Assembly: GCA_965227535.1 (NCBI GenBank)
Contig: OZ245761.1
Coordinates: forward strand, 4,712,001 to 4,776,000
Length of the DNA: 64,000 bases
Direction: 5' to 3'
From: SZUA-430 sp965227535
GTDB taxonomy: Bacteria > Pseudomonadota > Alphaproteobacteria > Micropepsales > Micropepsaceae
Shown piece after piece: positions 10,749-20,300 of this stretch (its first letter is position 1; the number at the start of each line of letters is the position of its first letter). The translations under genes and the position numbers were made by a program. A model generated the notes under the pieces. That model saw only the letters and a list, made by a program, of their open reading frames with translations, had not been told where the DNA came from and searched no databases.

Positions 10749-11690
10749 TTGACCACACCGCACAAAGCCGCCGACCTGCACGTCGAACTGCCGAAGCTGC
10801 CGACGGATCGCACCTACGATCCGGCCTACGAAACGTCGGTCGAGATATCGCCGCTGATCCGCCGCGTCCTCGCACGCAATCCGAACGCGTTCACCTTCCA
10901 CGGCACCGGCACCTACATCGTCGGCCGCGGCAAGGTCGCCGTCATCGACCCCGGCCCGCTGATCGACGAACATGTCGAGGCGTTGATGGCGGCACTGAAG
11001 AACGAGACGGTCACACACATCCTGATCACGCACACCCACAACGACCACTCGCCGGCTGCCGCGCCGCTGAAAGCGGCAACGGCAGCGAAAACCTATGGCT
11101 TCGGCCCGCACGGCAGCGGGAAAAAGTTGGAAGGCATCAGCGTGGAAGAGGGCGGCGACATGGACTTCCGCCCCGACGTCACAATGCGCGACGGCGACAT
11201 GATCAAGGGCGAAGGTTGGACGTTCGATTGCATCTTCACGCCCGGCCATACCTCGAACCACATGTGCTTCGCGCTGCGCGAAGAGAAGGCGCTCTTCTCA
11301 GGCGACCACGTCATGGGCTGGTCGACGACGGTGATCGCGCCGCCCGACGGCGACATGGCGCAATACCTCGCAAGCCTGCAAAAGCTGACGACGCGCGATG
11401 ATCGGGTCTACTACCCGACCCACGGCAACCCGATCCAAACGCCGCAGCGTTTCGTCTCAAAGCTGATCGAACACCGCCACGCGCGCGAACGTCAGATCGA
11501 GGTCTGCCTCAAAGACGGCATCACCAAGATTTCTGAGATGGTCGCCGTGATCTATTCGGAAATCGACAATCGTCTGCACCCCGCGGCCGCACTGTCCGTG
11601 CTCGCTCACCTGCGCCACATGGTGGCGACAGGCCGTGCCGCAACGGAAGGTCCCGCAACCGCGACGAGCACCTATCGTCCGGCCGCATGA
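10749..11690 (+). CDS. Metallo-beta-lactamase-fold hydrolase (LACTB2-like)
   Basis: A 313-residue cytosolic metallohydrolase. The metal motif is THTHNDHS (H95, H97, D99, H100), followed by FTPGHTSNH, SGDHVMGW and YPTHGNP, which supply the remaining ligands. The C-terminal ~70 residues look like the winged-helix segment of LACTB2-type proteins, which in eukaryotes act as endoribonucleases. The bacterial substrate is unknown. The start is a TTG at 10749, supported by an AAGGA ribosome site inside the end of the preceding gene. No better ATG exists near the domain start. Confidence 0.88.
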   Translation: MTTPHKAADLHVELPKLPTDRTYDPAYETSVEISPLIRRVLARNPNAFTFHGTGTYIVGRGKVAVIDPGPLIDEHVEALMAALKNETVTHILITHTHNDHSPAAAPLKAATAAKTYGFGPHGSGKKLEGISVEEGGDMDFRPDVTMRDGDMIKGEGWTFDCIFTPGHTSNHMCFALREEKALFSGDHVMGWSTTVIAPPDGDMAQYLASLQKLTTRDDRVYYPTHGNPIQTPQRFVSKLIEHRHARERQIEVCLKDGITKISEMVAVIYSEIDNRLHPAAALSVLAHLRHMVATGRAATEGPATATSTYRPAA

Positions 11691-11750
11691 GTTGACAGGC
11701 CGCCCGCCTCTGCGTCTCACTGCGCCGTCAAAATAGCACCGGAGGAAGCG

Positions 11751-12362
11751 ATGAAATTCTACAACTCGATCGGACCGAACCCGCGCGCCGTGCGCATGTT
11801 CATGGCCGAGAAGGGCCTGAAGGTCCCGATGGTCGAAGTCGATCTGATGAAAGGCGAGAACCGCCAAGGTCCTTACACGCAAAAAAACAACGCCGGCCAA
11901 TTGCCGTGTCTCGAACTCGAAGACGGCTCGACCATCAGCGAGATCACGGCGATCTGCGAATATCTCGAAGACACGAATCCGAAACCCGCGCTCATCGGCT
12001 CGACGCCGAAGGAGAAAGCGGAAACGCGCATGTGGACGCGCCGCATCGACCTGAACATCGTCGAGCCGTTGGCGAACGGCTTCCGTTTCAGCCAAGGCTT
12101 GCCGATCTTCAAAGACCGCATCCCGACCGCGCCGGAAGCGGCAGAGGGCCTAAAGCGCATCGCCCAAGACCGCATGCTGTGGCTCGACAAGATGATCGCC
12201 GGCCGCCAATGGGTTTGCGGGGACAGGTTCAGCTACGCTGACATCCACCTCTTCGCCTTCCTCGATTTCGGCAAGCAAGTCGGCCAAATGCCGAACCCCG
12301 AAGCGAAGACAATCGCCGCCATCTACGATCGCGCCGCCGCACGCCCGAGCGCTAAGGCGTAA
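11751..12362 (+). CDS. Glutathione S-transferase family protein
   Basis: A 203-residue cytosolic protein with the GST layout: a thioredoxin-like N-terminal domain (KFYNSIGPNPRAVRMF, then GQLPCLELEDG with the cis-Pro and STISEITAICEYLED) and a helical C-terminal domain with FSYADIHLFAF. It should conjugate or reduce small electrophiles with glutathione. The substrate is not predictable. A GGAGG ribosome site precedes the ATG. It stands alone between two metallohydrolase genes. Confidence 0.9.
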   Translation: MKFYNSIGPNPRAVRMFMAEKGLKVPMVEVDLMKGENRQGPYTQKNNAGQLPCLELEDGSTISEITAICEYLEDTNPKPALIGSTPKEKAETRMWTRRIDLNIVEPLANGFRFSQGLPIFKDRIPTAPEAAEGLKRIAQDRMLWLDKMIAGRQWVCGDRFSYADIHLFAFLDFGKQVGQMPNPEAKTIAAIYDRAAARPSAKA

Positions 12363-12449
12363 GAACTGGTCGACGGCCGGTCACGGCGACGTGACTGGCC
12401 GCAACCCCACATCATCTGTTCGCATCCCCGCCGAAACGGGGAGACGAAC

Positions 12450-13571
12450 ATGCCGACATTCTCGACAGCCGCGCGCGCGATCTTCGCGATGTTCATGCTG
12501 CTAGCTGGCGCACTTCAGGCTCACGCCGCCGGCGGACTCTTTGAGCTCGAGTGGACAGAACTCGCACCCGGCGTCCACGTCGGCCAACGCGCCGACCCGA
12601 TGCGCTACCCCGTCGTCTGCAACACGGTCATCGTGATCGGCAGCGACGGCGTCCTCGTCTTCGACGGCGGCGGCTTCCCCGCACAAGGCGAACAAGTCGC
12701 CGCGAAAATCAAATCGCTGACGCCAAAGCCGGTAAAGTTCATCGTCATCAGCCACTGGCACGGCGACCACAACCGCGGCATCCAGCCCATCCTCGACGCC
12801 TACCCGAACGCACAAATCGTCGGCCACGAATTCACACGCGCCGCCGTGCTCGGCGCACCGATGCAACGCATCCACAAAGCCGAGCGCGAAGGCGGCGTGC
12901 GCGACACGGGCGAGGCCGTGAAGAAGGCGCTGGCCGAAAACAAATTCCTCGACGGCTCGCCCCTCGATCCCGCCGAACGCCCGTTCCTCGAACGCTTCAT
13001 CGCCGACAACGGCCCGCATCAAGACGAAGTGATGCGCATGAAGATCACGCCGCCCACCATCGTCTTCGACAAAGAACTGTTCCTGAAACTCGGCGACCGC
13101 ACCGTCGAATTGCGCCACTACGGCCCGGCGAACACCAAGGGCGACGCGGTGATGGTGCTTCGCAAAGAGGGCATCGTGGCCTCAGGCGACATCGTGGTCG
13201 CACCGGTGCCCTACGGCTTCGGCAGCTACCCCGCAAGCTGGGCGAACGCACTAAAGCAAATCAAAGCCACCAACTACCGCACGCTGATCCCCGGCCACGG
13301 CCGGCTGCAAACCGACACGGCCTACGTCGATCTACTGATCGCAGCGCTCGAAAGCGTCACGGTGCAGGTGAACGCCATGGTGGCGCAAAACAAATCTCTC
13401 GAGGACATCCGCAAAGCCGTCGACTTCAGCAACGTAGAACCCCGCTTCACCAAAGACGATCCGATCCTAAAACGCTTCTTCGACCTCTTCTTCAAACAAC
13501 CAATCGTCCACGCCGCCTACAACGTCGCAAAGGGCATCGAAAACGAGAAGCTGACGGACGACGCCAAATAG
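12450..13571 (+). CDS. Exported metallo-beta-lactamase-fold hydrolase
   Basis: A 373-residue protein with a signal peptide (to about LQAHAAG). It has the metal-binding motif SHWHGDHN (H102, H104, D106, H107). Later ligand positions are HYGPANTKGDA, SGDIVVAP and IPGHGR. It is not a classical antibiotic-degrading enzyme by length or by the inserts. Related periplasmic MBL-fold proteins of this shape have diverse or unknown substrates. The ribosome site GGGGAG precedes the ATG. A palindromic repeat follows the stop. Confidence 0.88.
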   Translation: MPTFSTAARAIFAMFMLLAGALQAHAAGGLFELEWTELAPGVHVGQRADPMRYPVVCNTVIVIGSDGVLVFDGGGFPAQGEQVAAKIKSLTPKPVKFIVISHWHGDHNRGIQPILDAYPNAQIVGHEFTRAAVLGAPMQRIHKAEREGGVRDTGEAVKKALAENKFLDGSPLDPAERPFLERFIADNGPHQDEVMRMKITPPTIVFDKELFLKLGDRTVELRHYGPANTKGDAVMVLRKEGIVASGDIVVAPVPYGFGSYPASWANALKQIKATNYRTLIPGHGRLQTDTAYVDLLIAALESVTVQVNAMVAQNKSLEDIRKAVDFSNVEPRFTKDDPILKRFFDLFFKQPIVHAAYNVAKGIENEKLTDDAK

Positions 13572-13588
13572 AGACAACACTTTTGCAT

Positions 13589-13620
13589 CGTCATGGCCAA
13601 GCTCAAGCCCGGCCATGACG
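13589..13620. repeat. Short palindromic intergenic repeat (GTCATGGCC type)
   Basis: A 10-bp perfect stem, CGTCATGGCC with GGCCATGACG, encloses a 12-base loop containing AAGCCC. It lies in the 66-bp gap between two convergent genes. The words match those of the larger element at 32868-33006, so both belong to one dispersed family. There is no T-run, so it is not an obvious intrinsic terminator. Confidence 0.75.
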
Positions 13621-13637
13621 GAAAAATTTGCGGCGGA

Positions 13638-15191
13638 TTAAATCCTCCGCCCCGCCTTTTCCCAATAAGGATCGCGCAGCTTGCGTTTGAAGATTTTGCC
13701 GGAGTCCTCGCGCGGCAACTCGCTGCGAAACTCCACAATTCGCGGTACCTTGTACTTCGCGAGGTGACCGCGCAGATAGCCCTTCACGTCGTGCTCGCTG
13801 ACGCTCGCCCCCGGTTGCCGTTGCACGACGGCGGCGAGCGCTTCGCCGAACTCAGTGTCGGGAATACCGAACACCGCGCAATCCGCGACGCCGGGGATTT
13901 TTAAAATCTCCGCCTCGATCTCGGCCGGATAAATGTTCACGCCGCCGGAGATCACCATGTGATTGCGCCGGTCGCAGAGGAACAAGAACCCGTCGCCGTC
14001 AACATAACCGATGTCACCCACCGAGATCAGCCCGTTGCGCTCGGCCTTCGCGCGTTTGCCGTCGTCGCCGTGATAGGTGAAATCGACGCCGGTCGTCAGC
14101 CGCACATAAACGTCGCCCGCTTCGCCGGCCGGCAACTCGTTCCCCGCCTCATCCGCAATCACAAGCTTCACGTCCGGCTGCGCGTGGCCGACCGTGCCCG
14201 GATGCTTCAGCCATTCGTCGGCCGTGCAGAACACCACCGCACCGGTCTCCGTCGCGCCGTAGTACTCGTTGATGATGGGCCCCCACCATTCGATCATGCC
14301 GCGCTTGATGTCGGGCGGGCAGGGCGCCGCAGCATGAACGACGAACTTCAGCGACGACAGATCGTACTTCGCCTTCACGTCCGCGGGCAGCTTCATCAAC
14401 CGCACGAACATCGTCGGCACCATATGCAGATGCGTCACGCGATTCCGCTCGATCAGCTGCAGCAATTCCTCCGGATCGAAGCGCGGCTGCAGAATAACGT
14501 CGCCGCCCGTCCGCACCGCATAGCTGCCATAGGCGTTCGGCGCCGAGTGATACATCGGCCCCGTCACAACAGTGATGATGTGCTCAGGCTTCTGCGCCAC
14601 CAGCACCTGATCGAACCCGAACGCCCGCGAAATCAACTTCGTCAGCGCCAAGGTCTGCGCCTCCGTCGGCGGGAACCGGCGCACGCCCTTGGGCCGCCCG
14701 GTCGTACCCGACGTATAGATGATGGCGCCGGGCGGCTGGATCGCCGCAGGTGCGCGGCGCGGAAAACTCTCGATCCACGCGTCCCACACCTTCACCCCCG
14801 GTCGCATCGCGCAGTCTTCCGGCGACAGCTGATAGGCGGCGGCGATTTCGGGCGGCGTATCGACGGCCAGCACGGGCACGCCGGCCGGCGTCGCCGCCAA
14901 CGCGGTCGGCAGCAAATCGGTGTGCACGACCACCGCTTTCGCGCCTGAATCCGTGATGATGTACGCCGCTTCCTCGACCGTGAAGTGCCAGTTCACCGGC
15001 ACCGAGTAGGCGCCCAGCAACCCGGCCGCCATGCCCGCCTCAAAGAAAGCGAAGTCGTTGCGCAGGAACAGCGCCACGCCATCGCCCGGCCCGATGCCGA
15101 TCGACGCGAACGCAGATGCAGCACGCTCCGCCCGCTCTTGCAGCGCGGCCAGCGGCAATTCCCGCGCGCCGCTGATCAATTTTCCCGGCAT
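13638..15191 (-). CDS. Acyl-CoA ligase (ANL superfamily)
   Basis: A 517-residue AMP-forming ligase. Seen: IIYTSGTTGRPKGVRRF (P-loop), NEYYGATETGA (A5), SVGDIGYVDGDGF (A7), CDRRNHMVISGG (hinge), and the catalytic lysine in PREDSGKIFKRKL. The substrate is unknown. The sequence resembles long-chain or bile-acid-type CoA ligases in my memory. The start is placed at the ATG at 15191, which has GAGGAC before it. The frame extends to 15416, but that extension overlaps divergent tamA and has no domain content. The 105 bp to tamA hold both promoters. Confidence 0.9.
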   Translation of the reverse strand: MPGKLISGARELPLAALQERAERAASAFASIGIGPGDGVALFLRNDFAFFEAGMAAGLLGAYSVPVNWHFTVEEAAYIITDSGAKAVVVHTDLLPTALAATPAGVPVLAVDTPPEIAAAYQLSPEDCAMRPGVKVWDAWIESFPRRAPAAIQPPGAIIYTSGTTGRPKGVRRFPPTEAQTLALTKLISRAFGFDQVLVAQKPEHIITVVTGPMYHSAPNAYGSYAVRTGGDVILQPRFDPEELLQLIERNRVTHLHMVPTMFVRLMKLPADVKAKYDLSSLKFVVHAAAPCPPDIKRGMIEWWGPIINEYYGATETGAVVFCTADEWLKHPGTVGHAQPDVKLVIADEAGNELPAGEAGDVYVRLTTGVDFTYHGDDGKRAKAERNGLISVGDIGYVDGDGFLFLCDRRNHMVISGGVNIYPAEIEAEILKIPGVADCAVFGIPDTEFGEALAAVVQRQPGASVSEHDVKGYLRGHLAKYKVPRIVEFRSELPREDSGKIFKRKLRDPYWEKAGRRI

Positions 15192-15296
15192 GTCCTCGTG
15201 CCCATCGCTCTTATGGATTGATCGTGCCAACGCGCGCGCAACCTGACAAGCGATGAGCGAGGCGCTGCGCTCATTAATGTCTCGTAAACCGCGATC

Positions 15297-17300
15297 ATGG
15301 CACCCCGGTTCATGTATCGCCCGGGGTCTCAGTTTGTGCGCGTCGCTCGCAGCGTAGGGTTTGCTGTCGCCGTCCTCGTGTTGGGCGTCCTCGCGACGCG
15401 CCTCGCGCTGGCGCAACCCGAAGCGACAGACCCGGCAGAACCGCCGCCAGCATCGACCGAAGACAAACCGCCGGAAGCCCCACCCGGACCCGCGCCTGAA
15501 CGCCCGGAAATCGTCTTCAGCTACGAACCGGCGTTGAAGCTGGAGGTGACCGACGACGGCGAGAACGACCAGATCGAATCCGCGGTTCGCTCGTCATCCT
15601 TGATGTTCACCTACGTCGCAGAACCGTTGGACTCCGTCGGCGTACTCTTCACCCGCGCACGCGCCGACCGTCAGCGCATCGGCCGCGCGCTCAACGCCTT
15701 GGGTTACTTCGGCCCGCGCGTAACGATCACCGTCGGCGGCGCCGGCATCGACGACGTGGCCACGGAAGACGCCTTCGCCGCCAACCCGCCCGCCGGCAAA
15801 ATCCCGGTCGAGATCACGGTCGTGCCAGGCCCCTTGTTCGCCTTTGGCAAGATCACGGTCGTCACCACGCCCGGCGCTTCCAACGAAGCGCTGAGCCTCC
15901 TCCCCGAAAACGCCAGCGGCCTGATCGAAGGCCAACCCGCGCGCTCTGCCGAAGTCGCGGCCGCAAACGCGCGCCTCGTCACGCGCCTGCGCGAAGAGGG
16001 TTACGCGCTCGCTGCCGTCGTCGGCCGCGACGCCATCGCCGACCATCAGACCTCGACGCTCGATGTGAACTTCCGCGTCGACCCCGGCCCGAAGGCGAAG
16101 TTCGGCACGGTCTCGATCAAAGGCAACGAAACCGTCGAAACCGATTTCCTTGCCGGCCTCGTCACCTTCCAACAAGGCGAAGAGTTCGACGTCGAGAAGC
16201 TGAACGACTACAGGACCGAACTCGAACGCCTGTTGATCTTCAACGCCGTCGCCATCGAAGAGGCCAAAAGCCTCGATCCGCAAGGCGGCCTGCCCGTCAC
16301 TGTCGTCCTCAACGAACGCAAGCTCCACGTCGTCGGCGTCTCCGCCAGCTATTCGACGCTGGAGGGGGCCGCGCTCGGCGGCTACTGGATGCACCGCAAT
16401 CTGTGGGGCCAGGCCGAGCAGTTGCGCATCGACGCCACCTCGTCGCGCCTGTTCTCGAACGGCGTCAAGGATTACGAATACGGCCTAAGCGCCGCGCTGA
16501 CGAAACCCGCGTTCCCAGGCACGCGCGACGACTTGGTCGTGACGCTCGCCGCCAAACGCGAACGCCCCGACGCCTTCGAACGCGACGCCGTGCTGCTCGA
16601 CACGCGCATCCGCCGCCGCTTCGACAAGATCGTGCGCGGCGAGGTCGGCATCACAATTGTCCAAGCGCACGAACTCGATGCGCTAGGCGAGCGCGACCGC
16701 TCGACGATCCAGTTGCCCGTGGCGCTCGCCTATGACTCACGCGACAACATCCTCGACGCCACGCAGGGTCTGCGCGCCAGCGCCGGCGTGCAACCGATCA
16801 TCAACCTGACCCAAGGCAACGGCATCGCCACGCGCTTCGACGCCGCCGCATCGACCTATTGGCGTCTGGAGGAGAACGGTGAAACGGTCCTCGCCACGCG
16901 CGCCCTGATCGGCGCGAGCATCGCAGCCGACATCACCGATCTGCCCGTGGACCTGCGCTACTTTGCCGGCGGCGGCGGTTCCGTCCGCGGCTACGAGTTC
17001 CAAGCCCTGAGCCCTCGCAACGCGATTAACCAAATCATCGGTGGACGGAGCGTCGCGGAAGGATCGGTCGAACTGCGCTCGTGGTTGTGGGATGATATCG
17101 GCGTCGCCGCCTTCGTCGATGCCGGGTCCGCTTCGTCCGCGAACTTTCCCGACTTCGAAGATGTCGGCGTCGGTGTCGGTATCGGTGCACGCTATCGCAC
17201 GCCGGTGGGTCCGATCCGCGTCGACATCGCGGTCCCGCTCGACCCGCCGGAGGGCGATAGCGAGTTCGGCATCTACGTTGCGTTGGGTCAGGCGTTTTGA
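15297..17300 (+). CDS. tamA: Outer-membrane assembly protein TamA (BamA/Omp85 family)
   Basis: A 667-residue Omp85-family barrel that with TamB helps insert or transport certain outer-membrane proteins and lipids. It has a signal peptide ending near RLALA-QPE, a proline/glutamate-rich spacer (about residues 42-70), POTRA domains (about 80-340), and a C-terminal 16-strand barrel with the family motif GGGGSVRGYEFQ. The extreme C-terminus IYVALGQAF ends in Phe as outer-membrane barrels do. tamB starts 4 bases after this stop. The pair is a standard operon in alphaproteobacteria. Confidence 0.94.
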   Translation: MAPRFMYRPGSQFVRVARSVGFAVAVLVLGVLATRLALAQPEATDPAEPPPASTEDKPPEAPPGPAPERPEIVFSYEPALKLEVTDDGENDQIESAVRSSSLMFTYVAEPLDSVGVLFTRARADRQRIGRALNALGYFGPRVTITVGGAGIDDVATEDAFAANPPAGKIPVEITVVPGPLFAFGKITVVTTPGASNEALSLLPENASGLIEGQPARSAEVAAANARLVTRLREEGYALAAVVGRDAIADHQTSTLDVNFRVDPGPKAKFGTVSIKGNETVETDFLAGLVTFQQGEEFDVEKLNDYRTELERLLIFNAVAIEEAKSLDPQGGLPVTVVLNERKLHVVGVSASYSTLEGAALGGYWMHRNLWGQAEQLRIDATSSRLFSNGVKDYEYGLSAALTKPAFPGTRDDLVVTLAAKRERPDAFERDAVLLDTRIRRRFDKIVRGEVGITIVQAHELDALGERDRSTIQLPVALAYDSRDNILDATQGLRASAGVQPIINLTQGNGIATRFDAAASTYWRLEENGETVLATRALIGASIAADITDLPVDLRYFAGGGGSVRGYEFQALSPRNAINQIIGGRSVAEGSVELRSWLWDDIGVAAFVDAGSASSANFPDFEDVGVGVGIGARYRTPVGPIRVDIAVPLDPPEGDSEFGIYVALGQAF

Positions 17301-17303
17301 TTG

Positions 17304-20300
17304 ATGAAGCTTTCGAGATGGTTCCGCGGCACGTTGATAGTGCTGGCACTCGTTGTTGCGGGCGCCGGCGCTTTCTATGTGTTCCTGCAAACCGGCACCG
17401 GCCGTGACACCGTCGCCGGCCTGATCGAAAGCCTCGCCGGCTCCGACAATCTGAAAATCACGGTCGAAGGACTCGACGGCACGCTGCCCGGCGCACCACG
17501 CGCGAAGAAAGTCACCATCGCCGACGCCACCGGCCCCTGGCTGGTCCTGCACGACGTGGCGCTGAGCTGGAGTCCCTTCGCGCTGATCGGCGGCGACATC
17601 GTCGCAGATGAGGTTTCGGTCGCGCGCCTAGAATGGCTGCGTCTCCCCATCGACAGCGGCGACACCAGCGCCAGCAGCGGTGGCATTCCATCGCTCGCGA
17701 TCGGCAAGCTCGCCGTCGCCACCGCCGTCATCGCGCCTGAAGTCGCGGGCCAAGGCGGCACCTTCAAGATAGACGCCGCAGCCGACGCCCGCAGTATCGC
17801 CGACCGCGCCAGCCTGTCCCTGCATGTCGTCGAACTCGGAACCGGCGGTGCGCGCGCCGGCATCGAAGCACGCTACGATCCGGCCCAAGCATTGCTCGAC
17901 CTCGACGCCAAGATCGATGACCACGCCGGCGGCGCGCTGGCCACGATGCTGCAGCTCCCGGCCGACGCACCGCTGACGGTCGCGCTCGACAGCGAAGGTA
18001 CGCTCGACGATTGGCGCGCAAAACTGACGGCGGCAGGCGGTACCGCGCTCGGCGCGACAGGCAATGCCACCATCGTGCGTCAAGGCGAATGGCGCGAGTT
18101 GAAGCTGACCTTCAGCTCCGACGTCACGGACGTCGGCCCCGAAAACCTCCGCCCGCTTTACAACGGCCACAGCACCGTCGAGATTGTCGGCGCGCGCAGC
18201 GACACCGGCGCCTGGCGCGTCACGCGCCTCGATGCGACGACGCCCGCGCTTACACTGACCGGCAACGGCGCGTTCGATGCGACAGCCCAGCGCGCGGAAG
18301 GCAGCGCCACGCTCACGGTCCCGCAAGGCCAGGCGGTGGCGGCGCTCATCGATGGCGCCGCCGACTGGCGCGACCTGACGCTGACGGCGAAGACCGAGGG
18401 TGTCTGGCCCATCCCCTCCATCGTCGTCGACCTTCGTGCCACCGACGTCGCCGCCGAAGACATCCGCGCGTCGGCTGTGACCGGCCGTATCGTCGCCACG
18501 CCGGACCGTCGTTGGGACGACGAAAGCCTCGCCGTCGCATTCGCCGTCAGCGCGGACGCGGCCGAGATGACAAGCGACGACGAAACGATCCGCGATCTCC
18601 TCGGACCATCGGCGACGCTGACATTCCAAACCATGCTGATCGACTGGCGGCGCCTGTCGGGCATGGCGGGCGAACTCAAGACGGCGTCCAGCAGCTTGCG
18701 CTTCGCAGGCGATGCCGATGCGCGCGCGTTGAACGGCGTCGTGTCGTTCGACGCGCCGAACCTCACCCAAGCCGGTCTCCGCAGCGGCGCTTTAGCCATC
18801 AACGCAACAGTCGAAGCCAATCTCGAAAGCTCGCGCTGGACGGTCGACGGCAAGGGCACGGCAACCGACGTCGCGCCGGGCGGCGCGGTCGACGCGCTCC
18901 TCGCCGGCAAACAAGACCTGACATTCGCGCTGCAAACGACCGGCCCCGGCCAGATGCAACTGTCCTCGCTCTCACTGCGCGGCGAACGCCTATCGCTCAT
19001 TGCCAGCGGCGATATCATCCGCGACGCATTGAACCTCGACGCCGAAGCCACGATCACGAACCTCAACACGCTATCCGACGAGCACGAGGGCCGAGCCAAA
19101 CTCGACGTGCACGTCGCAGGCACGACCAACGCCCCGCGCCTCAGCGGCCGGGCGACGCTCGGCACGGGTAAACTTTTTGGTCGCGCCGTCCAAACCTTAG
19201 GCATCGAACTTGCCGAGGCCGATGACAAGGGCCTGAGCCGACTGACGATCAAAGGCGACTACAACGAACGACCGGTCGACGGCACGGCGAACGTCGCCTG
19301 GCGCCCCGAAGGCGGCGCACGCATCGAGGCGCTGAACCTCGTTCTGGACACTCTGACGCTGAAGGGCGACGCCACAGTCGAAGGCGCAGGGCTCATCGAT
19401 GGCGCGTTCGCGATCGACGCGCGCGACCTCGCGCAGATCGCGCCCTTCGTCGGCGTCAACATGGAAGGCGCACTCGCCGGCACCCTGCGGTTTACCCCCA
19501 ACGGCGACCGCCAAACGCTGAACCTCGCGCTCACCGGCCCCAGCCTGTTCGTCGAAGGCGTCGCGTTCGACGGCGTGGCTCTAAGCGGCACGATCGCCGA
19601 CCTCTTCCGCAACGCGGCGCCGAACCTACGCGTGAAAGCAGCGTACGCCGACTTCGACGGCTTCGATCTCGAAGCGCTCGATGCAACGGCGCAAGGTCCC
19701 TTCAACGCGCTCAATGTCGACGCCAAGGCCAATCGCGCCGGCACTGCGATCGCCACGCGCGCGACGCTCAGGCTCGATGCAAAGCCGAACGTGATCTCCG
19801 TCGCCTCGCTCCAACTCTCGCGCGGCGACAAGACCGCCCGCCTTGCAAACCCCGTCGACATCACGCTCAACGGCGGACGCGTCTTGATCCCGACGACACG
19901 CATCCTCGCGGGCGGTGGGAGCATCACTCTCGCGGGCGACGCAGGCACGACGATGGACATCGGCCTCACCGCGACGTCGCTACCGCTGTGGGTCGCAGCC
20001 TTCGCCACCGACCCTTTGCCGATCACAGGCACGGCGTCCGGCACCGCACGCATCCGCGAAGGCGGCGCGACGTCCTTCGACATGAAAGTCATAAACCTCG
20101 CGCCGGAATCCGACCCGCGCCTCGTGCGCAACGTGACTCTGACCGCGACCGGCAAGACCGACCGCACCGGCGTCGACTTCAAACTCACGCTCGCCGATCC
20201 CGCGCGCACGTCGTTCCAGGCGACGGGCCGCGTGCCCTTCGCCGAAGGCGGCGCGCTCAAGATCGACGTCAACGGCACGGCAGACCTCGCGCTCGCCAAC

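Noticed and set aside
12450..13571. Metallo-beta-lactamase antibiotic resistance gene
   Set aside because: The metal motif is shared by the whole fold. Length and inserts differ from true class B enzymes.
17628..20299. Long minus-strand open frames inside tamB (and similar frames opposite many genes)
   Set aside because: They are antisense shadows of GC-rich genes, with Arg/Ala/Val-skewed composition and no starts or domains.
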